Origin: Planococcus citri
Lineage: Eukaryota; Arthropoda; Insecta; Hemiptera; Pseudococcidae
Assembly: GCF_950023065.1 (NCBI RefSeq)
Contig: NC_088680.1
Location: 41,776,559-41,840,558, forward strand
DNA: 64,000 nucleotides
Reading direction: 5' to 3'
Numbering within the stretch: the first letter of the stretch is position 1; each line of letters opens with the position of its first letter. Under the pieces are notes generated by a model that made no database searches, was not told where the DNA came from, and was given only the letters and a program-made list of their open reading frames with translations. Below, piece after piece: positions 14,001 to 24,720 of this stretch. The translations under genes and the position numbers were made by a program.

Positions 14001-17000
14001 ATGCATGTAAAAAAAATTATTGAAAATAAAAAATTGTAAACATTAAGAATTCATTTTTTTAGAAACGCTAAAAAACACCTGACAACCCCTCCGAAATAGA
14101 AAAATTCATCACCTTAATCAAAAAACATAACTTAGCGAATTCCATGTAAACCTCCTTACGAGGGGCGTAATAATCTAGTAATTAAAAACACCCCCCCCCC
14201 CCCCCAAAAAAAACAAAAAATTGATAATCTGCTAAATTTGGAAAAAAATGAATAATAAAATAAAAGAGCAAAAATTGAAAAGAATTGAAAAAGATTTTCA
14301 AAAGTGGATTAAAATAATATAAAATGAGTAAGCATTGAGCATTTTTTAATATTCGTTAAAAATGTGGCATTTTTAAAATTACGATAAAAAAAGATTTCAA
14401 AAAATTGATAAATTATTTTGATATTTTGCAAACATGTTAAAAAATTTGGAGTATGATTGTATCGTTTTTTTGACATTTTGTTGAGATTTCAATCTGAGCT
14501 GAGAGTTGCCCTCAAGAGTGAAAAAAATAATGCGTTTTAAAATCATTAATAAAAGAGAAAATAGTTTCAATTTTCAACCTTCTTTTCAAATGTCTCTCGC
14601 TTAACCTCCACCTCTCCGCGTCTTCACCACTCTTATCAATGCCATAAACACTGTTTGAAATTCATGGCCTCGTCTTCTTCTTCTTCTTCAAAAAAAAGCT
14701 AATGTACTCGTTCTAAATTTGTACCCAATGTTTTCTTTAATTTCTGACGAGTTTTACACAACAAACGAACGCCTTATAATGATTCACTTTCGCAGAAATC
14801 TCAAATCAGAGCATTCCTTGCACCATACTCGTATAGTATAAACAAAACAACCTACACATACGCGATTATTTTTGGAACATCCTGTGTACACGAGTACTTT
14901 TCTCGTACCACGTACGCCTCCAGCTAGTGTAATTTCTTCATCTCTAACCACAATACCGCAATTTTCATCGCATTTGTACGACCCTCGGAAAAATTTCGCA
15001 ATTGCGAAGGCGTACAGACTACTAATACTTACCCAGTCAGCCTATTATCATAATACATAATATAGTGTGGAAACCGGAAGGACATCTCCTCCTCATTGAT
15101 ATCAATATGTGGATCTGGTCGCGTCTATTACACTTACGCGTTAGCGTACATTAGAGTTGCATTTCCCTAATTACCAGCTCTGTTGTATGTACATAGTACT
15201 CCTCGTCTCCAGCGCGTTACCCAAATTAAACTCTCGATCTTGACATGTTAAAACGAGCGCGACTTAATTCAACGCCTACATGCCATTAACAGGGCCAGTT
15301 CAATACACGTTTGATACACGACTCGTATATACGTACTCGTCAACAAAGATCTGAGATCTCTTGTGTACTATACAGAGAGTGAGAGCGGAGGCAAGACAGC
15401 GAAACTACACAGAGTATACATTCCTTAAATAACTCTATGAAATATACAAAGACGCCTAATCTATGTAGTAACATTCACACAAATTGACAGCAACATGCTG
15501 CCTCAGGCTATGGGCTCTGCGAACACCATCGTACGCGTAATGGACCGTACAGAAGCTGTAAAGATGGCGGTATTGACGAGTTTTTTTTTTTTTTGAAATA
15601 CTCGAGTGAAAAAAACTTCACAGATGGTTTTAAAATACGAGTATGTAGTGCGCATTTCCGAAGGGGTCCTTTTTTTACAGGGTATTGTTGCGATGTTGTG
15701 TAAATGATTGTGTATTGTGGATGTGGAACGTACGTTGGGATAAGGTTTGTGTAGGAAGAGGTTTGGAAGTATTGGAGAAAAAATGGTTTGATTGGATTAT
15801 GAAAGTTTCATTGAGGTGGACAGAGGATGACTTAACAGACGGTAAAAAGGGCAGTAGCCAGATGGGCCCAGTGAATAATGGGCTTTCTTGGTAAAATGGA
15901 CTCTCGCAAAATGCACGAAAAATACGTGCGTTTAAAAAGTATTGAAATTATCTGAAAACACTTAAGAAAAGCATTACAATCGCTGAAAAAAAAATAATCG
16001 AAAACTGCTAAGATTTCAATGAAAATTGTCCAATTACTTGGAAAAAAAGGGTTAAAATACATCAAAATGGTGCAAAAACACTCAAAAAACGTATTACAAT
16101 GATATAAAATTACCTATAAGTGGTAAAATTGAAGAAAATAATTGAGTGTCCCTAAAAATAAAATTACTTACAAAAATATATATATAAAATTTCAAAAAAA
16201 GTTTTCCAAAAACGGAATTTTTTTTTTTAAAATTGAAATTGCCACAAATATTGAATAAAAAAAAACTTTTTTTCAGACAATATTATTTTAGCCTTGATTT
16301 TGATTTTCAGAATATTTGTTTTCTGTGTCGAAATTGCAAAAAAAAAACAGTGTTCAGCAAAATTAACAAAAAACTCTTTATTTTTTGTGCAAAAATTGTC
16401 ATTTTTGTTGTAAAAATTATAAAACAATTTTTTGTGAAATCAAAATAATCGCGAAAAATGACTGTTTCTTTTTTCAATCAAAATTGCCAGAAGGTCTTGT
16501 TTTTTCTCAAAATTATAGAAAACACGATTTTTTGGTCAAAATTTCCAGAAAGTTTTGCTTTTTTATGCCAAAAAATTTTTTGAGACCAAATAGTGAAAAA
16601 GATCAGTGCATTCCAGGAAACCTTGCTTTTTTGTCCCAAAAGCCTGTTTTTGTGTCAAAATTTCAAAAAAAAAATCGGTCAACTGAGGACCCATTTTTTG
16701 TCAAAAATTTCAAACAAATTTTCATTGATGTTTACCAAAAAGTCTTGTTTTTTACCAAAATTGAAAAAAAAATTTTTCAAGATGAAATTTAGTCTTTGTT
16801 TTTTGCTTCAAAAACTTCGCTTTTTGTGTCGGAATAACAAAAAAATCAGTGTTTATCAAATTACCAAAAAAAAACTTACTTTTTTTCGCAAAAAATTGCC
16901 AAAAACCCTAATTTTTTGTAGAAATTGTTAAACCATTTTCAGTTAATTTTCTTCTAAAAATCAGAATTTCCAGAAACTTTTGGTTTTTTGCCAAAATTGC

Positions 17001-20000
17001 AGGGTAAATCTTTTTTTTGAAAAAAAATTTTCAGACTGTCTTGCTTTTTTTTCGCGAGATATTCTTTTAAAAAAATCAAAATTACAAAAAGAAATCAGTT
17101 TTTATTTCAAAATTATAAAGAGTGTTACTTATTACCTTTTTTTGAAAAATTTGAAAAATTCCAAATTTGACCGTAGAATAAACATATTTTTTTCCAAAGT
17201 TGTCAAATTAAAAATCAAAATTTTCAAAAAGTCTTGTTTTTTTGCCAAAATTTTGAAATAATCTTTTTTGGTCAAATTTTTAAAGGAATCTTGCATTTTT
17301 TTGGCCAAAAATTTGTTGTTGTTTTTTGTAAAATTTTCAAGAGAATCAAATTTTTATCAAAATAATTAACAAATCTTTCCTACTTAATTTTTTATCTTTT
17401 TTCACTAATTTTTATCAAAGTCGAGTTTTTTTCAATTTGAAAAACCCGAAAAATGCACTCATCTCAGGTGAAAGAAATTCAAATATTTTTAATTTCTCTG
17501 AAATAATTGTAATATATGATGTATTTCGAGGTGGTATTGGTCTAGACATGAATTTTGGCCTCTTGGGTGATCCGCAAGGGGGTTCAGTGGTTCTAAAAAT
17601 CGCGAAATTCAATTTTTTATCTAGTAAAAATTACTTGACATAGAAAATATTGACAAATTCGGTCCTATTCGGGTTGATGGTGTAATTGGGCATCTTTCAT
17701 TACTTATTGCGAGAAAAAATATTTCGGCTCAAATTGAAATTAATTATTTAAATGAGAAATTTGTCCTGCTCTTTTCTGCCGACAACACAGCTGTTAAATA
17801 TTGATGAACGTTCGTGTCCATTCTATGGCCCATGGTCAGTTACTAAACAAGCCGGATTTAATACTTCGATTATTTTACATCTTTCAATAAGCATTATGCA
17901 CCTAAAACCTGTGTACTCGAGTCACACGACTCGAAAATACAGCATTAAATCAATGACTCATTTACTATAATGAGTTCATGTTTGTATTTGGCTTCATTTA
18001 CCTATGCATACGAATTATGACCATACTAAAAAAAACAAGTGCCAAAAGTCCCCTGATCTCCTCTCCGGTTACCCCGAAATTAGCATAAATATTACTTAAT
18101 TTATTCGTGAACTGATAAAACACACGTAATATATTTTTTCCGTTCTGTTTTCTTACAGATACACAAGATGTCGATTTGGACGCCATATTGGGAGAATTAT
18201 GCGCTTTGGAATCGCAATACAAAGAGGCTGCGATTGCATCTCCTCGTCAATCGAGTACTGGTGAGTTGAAATTTCACCTCTCTGGGTACACAATATTATG
18301 GTGTTAGTTTTGAGTGAAATTAATCCAAGTGTTTTCCCAACAGGTTCAGATATCTCTTCTTGCTACAGGAGAACAACGTCGAGTACATCTCCTCAGACAG
18401 GAGCAGGTAAATATAGCGAATTCGAGTTCGTAATCTACGAATCGTGCCCCTTTTTCAAAGGATGCGATGAAATAATACGATTGTTTTATTGTTTGTTAAC
18501 GCAGTTATGAGAACCGAAAGTCCAGACAATGACTCAGCTTTTTCGGATAGCGTTTCGTTATTCTCGAGCGAAAGTTCCACCTCGAGCAGTACGACTCCTT
18601 CGACTAATACGAGTAGTAATCAGGTATTGATATTGGACTTTGTATTGTCGAGACATAGTTATAGGGTACTCGTAGGATATCGGAATGAAGGGTATTTTAT
18701 GCGATATGATTGAAAAGAAGTATGTACCTTCGTAGAATAGAGGATTAAGATAGTATAGGATTAAACAAGGGGATGCTACGAGTTGGAATTACGACACAAA
18801 AGGGTCGATGATCGAACTAGATAGTTGTATGGTTCGATGTAGGCTACGTACACGTAGAAGACAACGAACAGAGACAGAATGAGAAAAACCTAGCACGATT
18901 ATAAATACCCGAGCTAGAAGTACATAGGAAAGTGAGGAATGAAGAAGAAACCCTTATATGTAGTTTATAATTAGAAAACTTACCACCCTAATTGAAAACA
19001 CTGACTGGGTCTTTGTAAGACTTTACGATATGTTTTTTTTTCTTTTTTTTGCACACACCATGAATAATTCACGACTCACGTTTGATTTTTGGTTTTTTTT
19101 TTTTGCTGTTTTAGACATCGAGTAGCGACGACAGCAAAGCGGAAAAAATCAAATTAGCGTTACAAAAAATGAAAGAGGCCGAAGTGAAAAAATTATTCGT
19201 CAAAGTTTTCGGTAAAGATGGAAGCGCTAAATCGTTGCTAGTTGATGAAAATATGAAATGCGGTTTCGTAATGAGATTGTTGGCCGATAAGCACCATATG
19301 CCGGTCTCTCCCAGATGGGGTATTGTCGAATATTTACCCGAATTGCATATGGGTAAGTCGAGGGTATATTTTTATCCCGTTAGGGATCGTGCTGGTTTTA
19401 AAAATTTCCACTAAAATGAGTTTCTCCTTCGCAGAAAGGGTTTACGAAGAACACGAACCTTTGGTGGATAATTTAATGCTGTGGACTAGGGATTCGAAAA
19501 ATAAACTCTTCTTCGTCGAAAGACCCGAACGTCTGTTGTTGTTCCAAAGACCCGAGATATTTCATACCGATTGTAATTCTATTCCTACTCTGGATGATGA
19601 ACTCACTCAAAATGCGCTCGTCGAGGTACGTTCACATTATTTCTAATTACGAGAAGCTTTTTTTTATTTTCGTTTATTATAAATTTTCATATGTATTTTC
19701 ATTCGCAGGAATATTTAAGCAGTGGCACATTACCTAACGTAGAAGGTCCATTATATATCAAATTGGATTCGAAAAAAGGATGGAAAAAATACAACGCTGT
19801 TTTACGAGCCTCTGGACTATACTATTACAAAGAAAAAACACTCAAGTCGACTAAAGATTTAGCGTGTTTGGCTACTTTCGATGTCAATCAGGTTGGTTAT
19901 TTTTTCCCCCTTCTGAACGAGACGAAGTCCAATGATTAGTTTGGTTATCGCAGAGATGATAATTTGTTTTCTTTTGTTTTTCTAGGTTTATTACGGATTT

Positions 20001-23000
20001 GGTTGGAAAAAGAAGTTTAAAGCGCCAACTGAGCATTGTTTCGCTATCAAGCACCCGTGTTTACAACAACCAAAGTCCACAAAATATATCAAATATTTAT
20101 GCGCCGAAGATGCGTTGACACTTCATAAATGGGTTACCGCTATTAGAATCATCAAGGTGATTATTTTTTAATTTTATTAATCAAATTGATTATACTAGAT
20201 GGAAAGGAGAAATTTGGGTCAATTATTTAATTAAAATCAAATTTACGATAAATTCAAAATATTTCCAATTCTATCTTTTTACGCGAAGTGAAGCATTTAT
20301 CGAAAAATTATTCGAACTGAAATTCTTCCTTAGAAGGTTTTAAATATTTTTTAACATTGTAAAAATTGCAATTTGGTCCATTTCCATTCTTTATTTTATA
20401 AAAATAAAGTTACGTAAGAAAAATGGATAGATTGACAGGGTGTTTAATAAGATCGGAAAATTCCTTAAGTCATCACGAAATTCGGCATTTTTCATTAAAA
20501 ATCCCCTAAAAAATCGTTTTCCCTTCAATTTTTTATTTAAAATTGAAAAAATTCAGATTTGGAGTTTGGAAACGTGTAAAAAGGCTCAGCTTAGAGGAAA
20601 CTAATTAATAATTACGATTTGAAAAATATTATCGCTCTTATTTTGAGGAACAGTTTGTAAAATGTTGAATTTTTAGAATAAAGAGGGGAAAATTTTTGAA
20701 AATATTTTCAAAGTGTGCATTTTTTGCAAGAGAAAAGGAGAAATTTCAGAAAGTCCTAAGTGGATATTTAGTAAATCTTCGGTATGGAATCATGATTGAA
20801 AAATATTTTTTAAATTTCTAGAGTTAGCTTGTTTTATTTTCTTGAACACAATTCAATTTTTTTTTAAAATGAATCAGCCAACATTTTTTTTCAACACCAT
20901 AATCGAGACCAAAAAATTTTTGTATATCAAAACGTATTCAAAAATTGCATTTTTTTCAATTCTTTTCAAATTAATTTTTTGTGGGGGGGGGGGGGGTAGG
21001 GGTTGTTTGATTACAATATTATTGCATAAAATTTCGATTTGATTTGATTAATTTTGTATTGCTTGCTCGTACTCTAATAAAGTTACTTTTTTCAAAAAAA
21101 AAAAAAAAAATTATTTTTGCATCGATTATGGAAAAAAATTAGTGCTTATTTCGCGAAAGTATACACTTTTTCATTCTTTTCCCAAATGGCTACGGCGCAT
21201 TTTCAGCGTCACGGTCATAAAGTCCAACTTTTCGGTAAAATTGTCAGTCTACTTTTCTGCCAAAAATAACTAAAAATCTAAAATTTTATAAAAATTTTCA
21301 AATAGTATGTTTTTTTAGGGTTTTGTTGAAAATTGTAATTTTTTGCAAAAAATGACAATAACTCAATAAGTATTCATTTTTTTTCCTAAAAAGTACATAC
21401 TTACTCAAAAACCTTCATTTTTTGCTTTAAAAAAATGTCTTCCATTAAAAGATTGCGAAAAAAAGTACAATTTTTCTCCGATAATTACCAAAAATTCGTG
21501 CTAAAATTGTCAGTCTTTTTTTTTTGCTAAAAAATTGTCAAGAATTCTTGTTTTTTTTTGTCAAAAATTTCAAAAAGTTACTTTTTTCAAAATTTCCAAA
21601 AATTTTAGCTTTTTTGCAATTGAAAAGTTTTTGCTTTCAAAATTGCCACGACTTAGATACAAAGTAAAAAATCTCAGGTTGAAAAGTCGCGGAAAAATGT
21701 ATTTTTTTTATTCCCAAAAATTGCGGATTTTTGCTAAAATTATAAAATTTCTGTTTTAAAATGTTTTTGTTTTGGTATTTAACAAAAATTACCGAAGTTT
21801 TGTTTTTTGCTAAAAATTGTAAAAAATACTCGTGTTTCAAAAGAATTTTTAAAAATGATTTTTTTTGCAAAAATTCCTAAGTTTCACTTTTTTTAAAAAT
21901 TTATCCCAAAGTCTCGCTTTTTTGTCAGAAATTTCCAAAATCCTTACTTTGTAGTACAAAAATTGTTTGAAAGTTACGATTCGTCATCAAAAAATTTCAA
22001 ATTGTTCAACTTTTCAAAATTTAAAACCAGAAAATTTCCATTCGTAATAATTCTGTTATTTTTGCGAGGGAGAGGAGGGAAGGATGGTTGCTAAAAAATA
22101 AGGAAAATTTTTGTACTGATTTTTCCAAATGTGGAACTAGAAAGGGAGGGGGAGGGGGGAGAGAGTTATTATATTCTAAATGTTTTTTTTTGAATCTTGA
22201 AAATTGAATTTTATTTGTGAAATTTGAGTTTTAATTTTACAGTTTGTAGAAATTATAATTTTTTGTGATCACTGAAAAAATATGATGTGCTGACTCACTT
22301 CATTGGGAATGTTCTGCTGATTTATATCTTTTTTTGGGGGGGCTGGGGGATGAAGAGCAATTGAATGAAAAAGTTGATCCATCTTCAAATTTTACTCAGC
22401 CGAAAAAACGAAATCAAAAAGTTGTCATAAATGAATCTTTCCTTATCTGGACCAAAAAAACAAAATTAAAAATGTGAAAAAATAATTGGATCTCAGATCT
22501 CCTAATATTCATGGGGGGGGGGGGGGTAGACGGAAAGGGATCAAAATTGCATTAAGTAATCGTAAATTTTTCACTTTGATCAATTTGCCTTTCGCTGGTA
22601 TTTTTTCATTTTTAAATAATTCTTGAAACTGGACTTGTATTTCTAATTACGTTTTTATTTTCAATTTACAGTACGGACGTCAACTATTGGAAAACTACCA
22701 ATCGCTGATGACGGCCGACGAATGCGAACTATCCGACTCGGGTTCGTCCGGCTGCGATGTGGCTTTCGAATCAGACTTTCCATGCGGCACGATCAAAAGA
22801 AAACCACCAAAGCTTCCTTTAACGGCGACAACTCGTCAATTGGCTTCGCTAGATACTCGAGCTTCGAACGCAGCCATGTTAGAAAGAACACCAAGTTTCG
22901 GTTCGTTACCTCCTCCGCCACCGGAACTTCTAGCTAGCACTTTGACACTGAACGAAGAAGTCGAAGACTTACCTCCACCACCACCTCCACCTAAAATGTT

Positions 23001-23382
23001 ACCTTCGCCTAGCGCGACTTTTTTACAAGACTTACAACGCGTAATGCGACGAAAATGGCAAGTCGCCCAGAAATGTAAACAAGATCTCAACACTACACCT
23101 CACGAGGTACTCGGTTTTCGCGACCCTCCAGACTATAAGGAAACCAATGTGAGTAATTGGGTTGCCGAACACTACGGAGGTGGTCAAAATTTATACGAAA
23201 ATGTGTACCGGAGTGGTCCTCAGCCTTCGCCGGTCGGAGTTACCCCAGCTAAAGTGCCAGTGGTACCGACATCTCCGTCGGTCAACGGTACCCCTATAAA
23301 GAAAAGACCACCACCGCCTCCTCCGCCTCGAGCTGAGACTACTCAATTAACCACTACCACTGTACGGTTTCAAAAGTGCTAA
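2040..23382 (+). CDS. pico: MRL-family adaptor (pico / lamellipodin / RIAM-like), RA-PH domain protein
   Basis: Ten coding exons: 2040-2900, 12890-12983, 18159-18260, 18344-18406, 18505-18623, 19115-19352, 19435-19625, 19709-19891, 19986-20156 and 22672-23382. They sum to 2733 nt, a continuous frame of 910 codons plus stop, with GT/AG junctions throughout. Exon 1 encodes a disordered, Ser/Pro/Arg-rich N-terminus. Exons 2-3 contain a short helix (LDAILGELCALE) like the conserved N-terminal segment of MRL proteins. Exons 6-7 encode the Ras-association domain (KLFVKVFGKDGSAKSLLVDE onward). Exons 8-9 encode the PH domain (EGPLYIKLDSKKGWKKYNAV to the terminal HKWVTAIRI helix). The last exon has proline clusters, including an LPPPP Ena/VASP EVH1-type ligand. 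Family role: links Ras/Rap GTPases and phosphoinositides to Ena/VASP and actin at the plasma membrane, and in vertebrates to talin. Intron 1 is about 10 kb and holds a nested gene. The start ATG follows an A-rich context; upstream non-coding exons are not excluded. Confidence 0.87.
2901..3329. other. Start of pico intron 1
   Basis: Begins with the donor GTATGT after the codon for the last proline of exon 1. The exon 1 frame stays open for about 260 nt into the intron by chance, but the translated extension has no family resemblance. Nothing else is recognised. Confidence 0.5.
3330..4220. repeat. Degenerate minisatellite, unit about 95-100 bp
   Basis: Variants of ACTCAAGTCGTGTTTTCAGC recur near 3522, 3673, 3768, 3867, 3935, 4029 and 4130. 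They alternate with variants of GTCATATTTTGATCAAAAT and TCTCCTTTAAAAGTCACTC. Spacing is mostly 94-101 bp, with one long and one short interval. The two open frames crossing it (3333-3809 and 3706-4080) are by-products of the repeat. It lies in intron 1 of the pico-like gene. Confidence 0.75.
4221..7111. other. Intronic sequence, no gene recognised
   Basis: AT-rich intron sequence with homopolymer runs: a G run near 4305 and a C run near 4550. A more GC-balanced stretch at 5900-6720 contains open frames on the minus strand but no recognisable protein; it could hold an alternative first exon or an enhancer, which cannot be shown here. Confidence 0.4.
7112..7470. repeat. Two-copy tandem repeat, period about 181 bp
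   Basis: The string ATGAGTTGCAGCTTCCAAAT occurs at 7112 and again at 7293. Further matched landmarks keep the same offset, for example GATGGTACCTG near 7220 and GATGGTACTTG near 7403. The copies are diverged. Non-coding, within pico intron 1. Confidence 0.6.
8194..8236 (+). repeat. Retroposon 3' tail, copy A
   Basis: ACGGGTGTAATAATCTTGTA followed by ATTATAAACGCC and an A run. The same core is found at 14158 and at 28494, the latter directly downstream of a LINE RNase H fragment. This is therefore most simply the 3' end of a LINE, or of a SINE sharing its tail, inserted in plus orientation. How far it extends upstream is unclear. Confidence 0.55.
8237..11527. other. Intronic sequence, no gene recognised
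   Basis: AT-rich to about 9550 with a G run near 8820, then more balanced sequence from 9600 to 11100. Two related ~35-bp strings, near 9165 and 9325 (GAGCTCTCTTTTTGAGATAT type), suggest a degenerate local duplication. Open frames around 10040-10520 lie on both strands, start at non-ATG codons and match no family. Confidence 0.4.
11528..12307 (+). CDS. Unknown protein, intronless gene nested in pico intron 1
   Basis: A single-exon frame of 259 codons from an ATG in an A-rich context. The N-terminal half is acidic, Ser/Thr/Pro-rich and probably disordered. The C-terminal half (from about residue 130) looks folded: Lys/Arg/Tyr/Phe-rich, with stretches such as EKYVKLAQAYQRCRRFKKIP and PPVLMWIGTNTSYLRRVYI. 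A stop at 12305-12307 is followed 52 nt later by AATAAA. Codon content, length and the poly(A) signal support a real gene rather than chance. I do not recognise the family. It lies in the same orientation as the host gene, so it could be a retrogene with its own promoter or an independent nested gene. No membrane segment or signal peptide is seen. Confidence 0.65.
   Translation: MRKVLNFMKPPVSSDPAQASKSQSHSIRFEWKSKTPPEPMCTSPQAEITQITNQLSNLNVSNDHTTIDMDQSEGAGGASEITIERGSGPASEPEADLDPEDNAITEPSDMSALSDPSESTTRKLKPNSADDYEKIIRIEKYVKLAQAYQRCRRFKKIPRRSTNPTYLNEPPVLMWIGTNTSYLRRVYIKDKYKNFGISTPFRGKPLAVGNPQAIDTKLNRAFELRKAYAINEPVTSTHFDRHYEQFEKPPFRRVNVKLN
12359..12364 (+). terminator. AATAAA polyadenylation signal of the nested gene
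   Basis: Canonical AATAAA 52 nt after the stop codon of the nested intronless gene, in the same orientation. Confidence 0.55.
12984..14157. other. Pico intron 2, proximal part
   Basis: Starts with a GTATGT donor. AT-rich with several C runs (13374, 13590). No gene recognised. Confidence 0.4.
14158..14220 (+). repeat. Retroposon 3' tail, copy B
   Basis: GGGGCGTAATAATCTAGTAA followed by TTAAAAACA, a run of about 16 C and an A-rich tail. Same core as at 8194 and 28494. The C run before the A tail is shared with the 28494 copy. Confidence 0.55.
14221..16198. other. Pico intron 2, middle part
   Basis: A block at about 14750-15560 is less AT-rich than its surroundings and rich in ACTCGTA-type words, but no protein, RNA gene or mobile element is recognised. 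Confidence 0.35.
16199..17400. repeat. Degenerate TTTTTGCCAAAA-type array 1
   Basis: Irregular repetition of a motif like AGTCTTGCTTTTTTGCCAAA with AAATTTCCA linkers, roughly every 35-50 bp. Long frames read as Phe/Lys-rich peptides on both strands, as expected from T/A tracts. The same array type recurs at 21190-21960 and 62270-63840, in the same orientation. Confidence 0.55.
20157..21189. other. Pico intron 9, proximal part
   Basis: AT-rich, with a run of about 13 G near 20985 and an A run near 21097. No gene recognised. Confidence 0.4.
21190..21960. repeat. Degenerate TTTTTGCCAAAA-type array 2
   Basis: Same kind of periodic sequence as 16199-17400 (TTTTTTGTCAAAAATTTC and relatives), in the same orientation, within pico intron 9. 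Confidence 0.5.
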
Positions 23383-24223
23383 GGATACTTTCGAAAGCCT
23401 TATTTCCAAGGACTCGGTTGCTAGTCATTAGAAAAGTAATGATATTTTGTAATATTTTTATACATGATGATCAAATTCAACCATACGATAACGTTAGTCA
23501 TGTGAATTTTTTATTTTTATTCTTCTTTCCCTCTTTTTCTTTCTTTTATCGTATGTATTTTTATATTTGTATATGCAGTTGTTCTTTTTTTTCGTTTTTT
23601 TTTCTATGTTTAACGCGAACTTATTTTTTTTCTATTATTTTTATTAAACACAGTTTTTATTTATTTTTTATCTAACAGTATTGTTTACATTCGGCGTATA
23701 TTTTTTTATTTTGTTAAAAATCCTCGTTTGGAATATTTTTATAAATTTCTATACTTACCCCTCTTTTTATTACGGTACTCTTTTTGTACAAAAAAAAAAA
23801 TTGAAAATCGTTATGAGAAAGACTGATACCTAAGCCATTTTTTCTCGTACTGGCAATGAGCTGGAATTTTGTATAAAAAGCTTTCTTACACGCTAAATTG
23901 CTCAACAGTGTAAGTGAAACTTTCATTCGTGTTGAAATCACGTATACGATTATGGTGCTTACTTAAGTTTGTATGTAAAGTTGTTATTACGTTTATTTTT
24001 TTTCCTTTTAAACTTAATGCAAAAGGCTGTTTTATTTTTCAATTATCTATTATTCTAATGTAAGTTTTACTTACTATATTGCTGGATAAAAAGTTCGAGG
24101 GTTTGTTATCTGTGTTGGAATGCTTACGAAACTGGTTTTCGTTATTGGTATTGACAAAATTTTGATTTTTTTTTTTTTTCAAATTATAAAATACATACCT
24201 GCGAGAAAAGAAGCTGGAAGAAT
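23383..24223. other. Downstream region of the pico-like gene
   Basis: T-rich sequence after the stop codon, probably 3' untranslated. No AATAAA is placed with confidence before the duplicated segment starting near 24224; an AATAAA at 24305-24310 lies just inside that segment. Confidence 0.4.
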
Positions 24224-24720
24224 TTTGTGTATTATACTTTTGTTCATAATATGATGTTATATTGTTTACTTCATGTTTAAGATTTTGTTATTTAGTAAAA
24301 TTTTAATAAATCCTAATTTCATTTTGAGTTTGTCGTTTTTAATAATTATTTTCAGCGAAGAAACCTTATTAAAAAATTTGCATAAGTAATGAAATCGTTG
24401 TTGGTTAAAAATATGATTTTTAAAGGGGGCGATAAGCAAAAAGCAGTTTAATTCACCGTTAATGAAAGAAATACGCGAAGACCTACTTGTGTTAAATTAA
24501 ATTTTGCGGTTACATTCGGAATACGCTAGGTATACTAGGTTCAATTTTTTTTTTTTTTTAGCTGTACCTGCGCACTTTAAAAATTATTTCATTTTTTATT
24601 CACAAAAACACAGAGTATTCAAAATACAAAATAAGAAGGAACTTACTGTAAGGTTACATCTTAAAAAAATGAGAAAATAAAAAAATTCGTAATTATTTAT
24701 AAAAGAAACGAACAACAATT

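Noticed and set aside
16227..17261. Many Phe/Lys/Cys-rich frames on both strands
   Set aside because: By-products of the T/A-rich degenerate array; same composition appears in arrays elsewhere.
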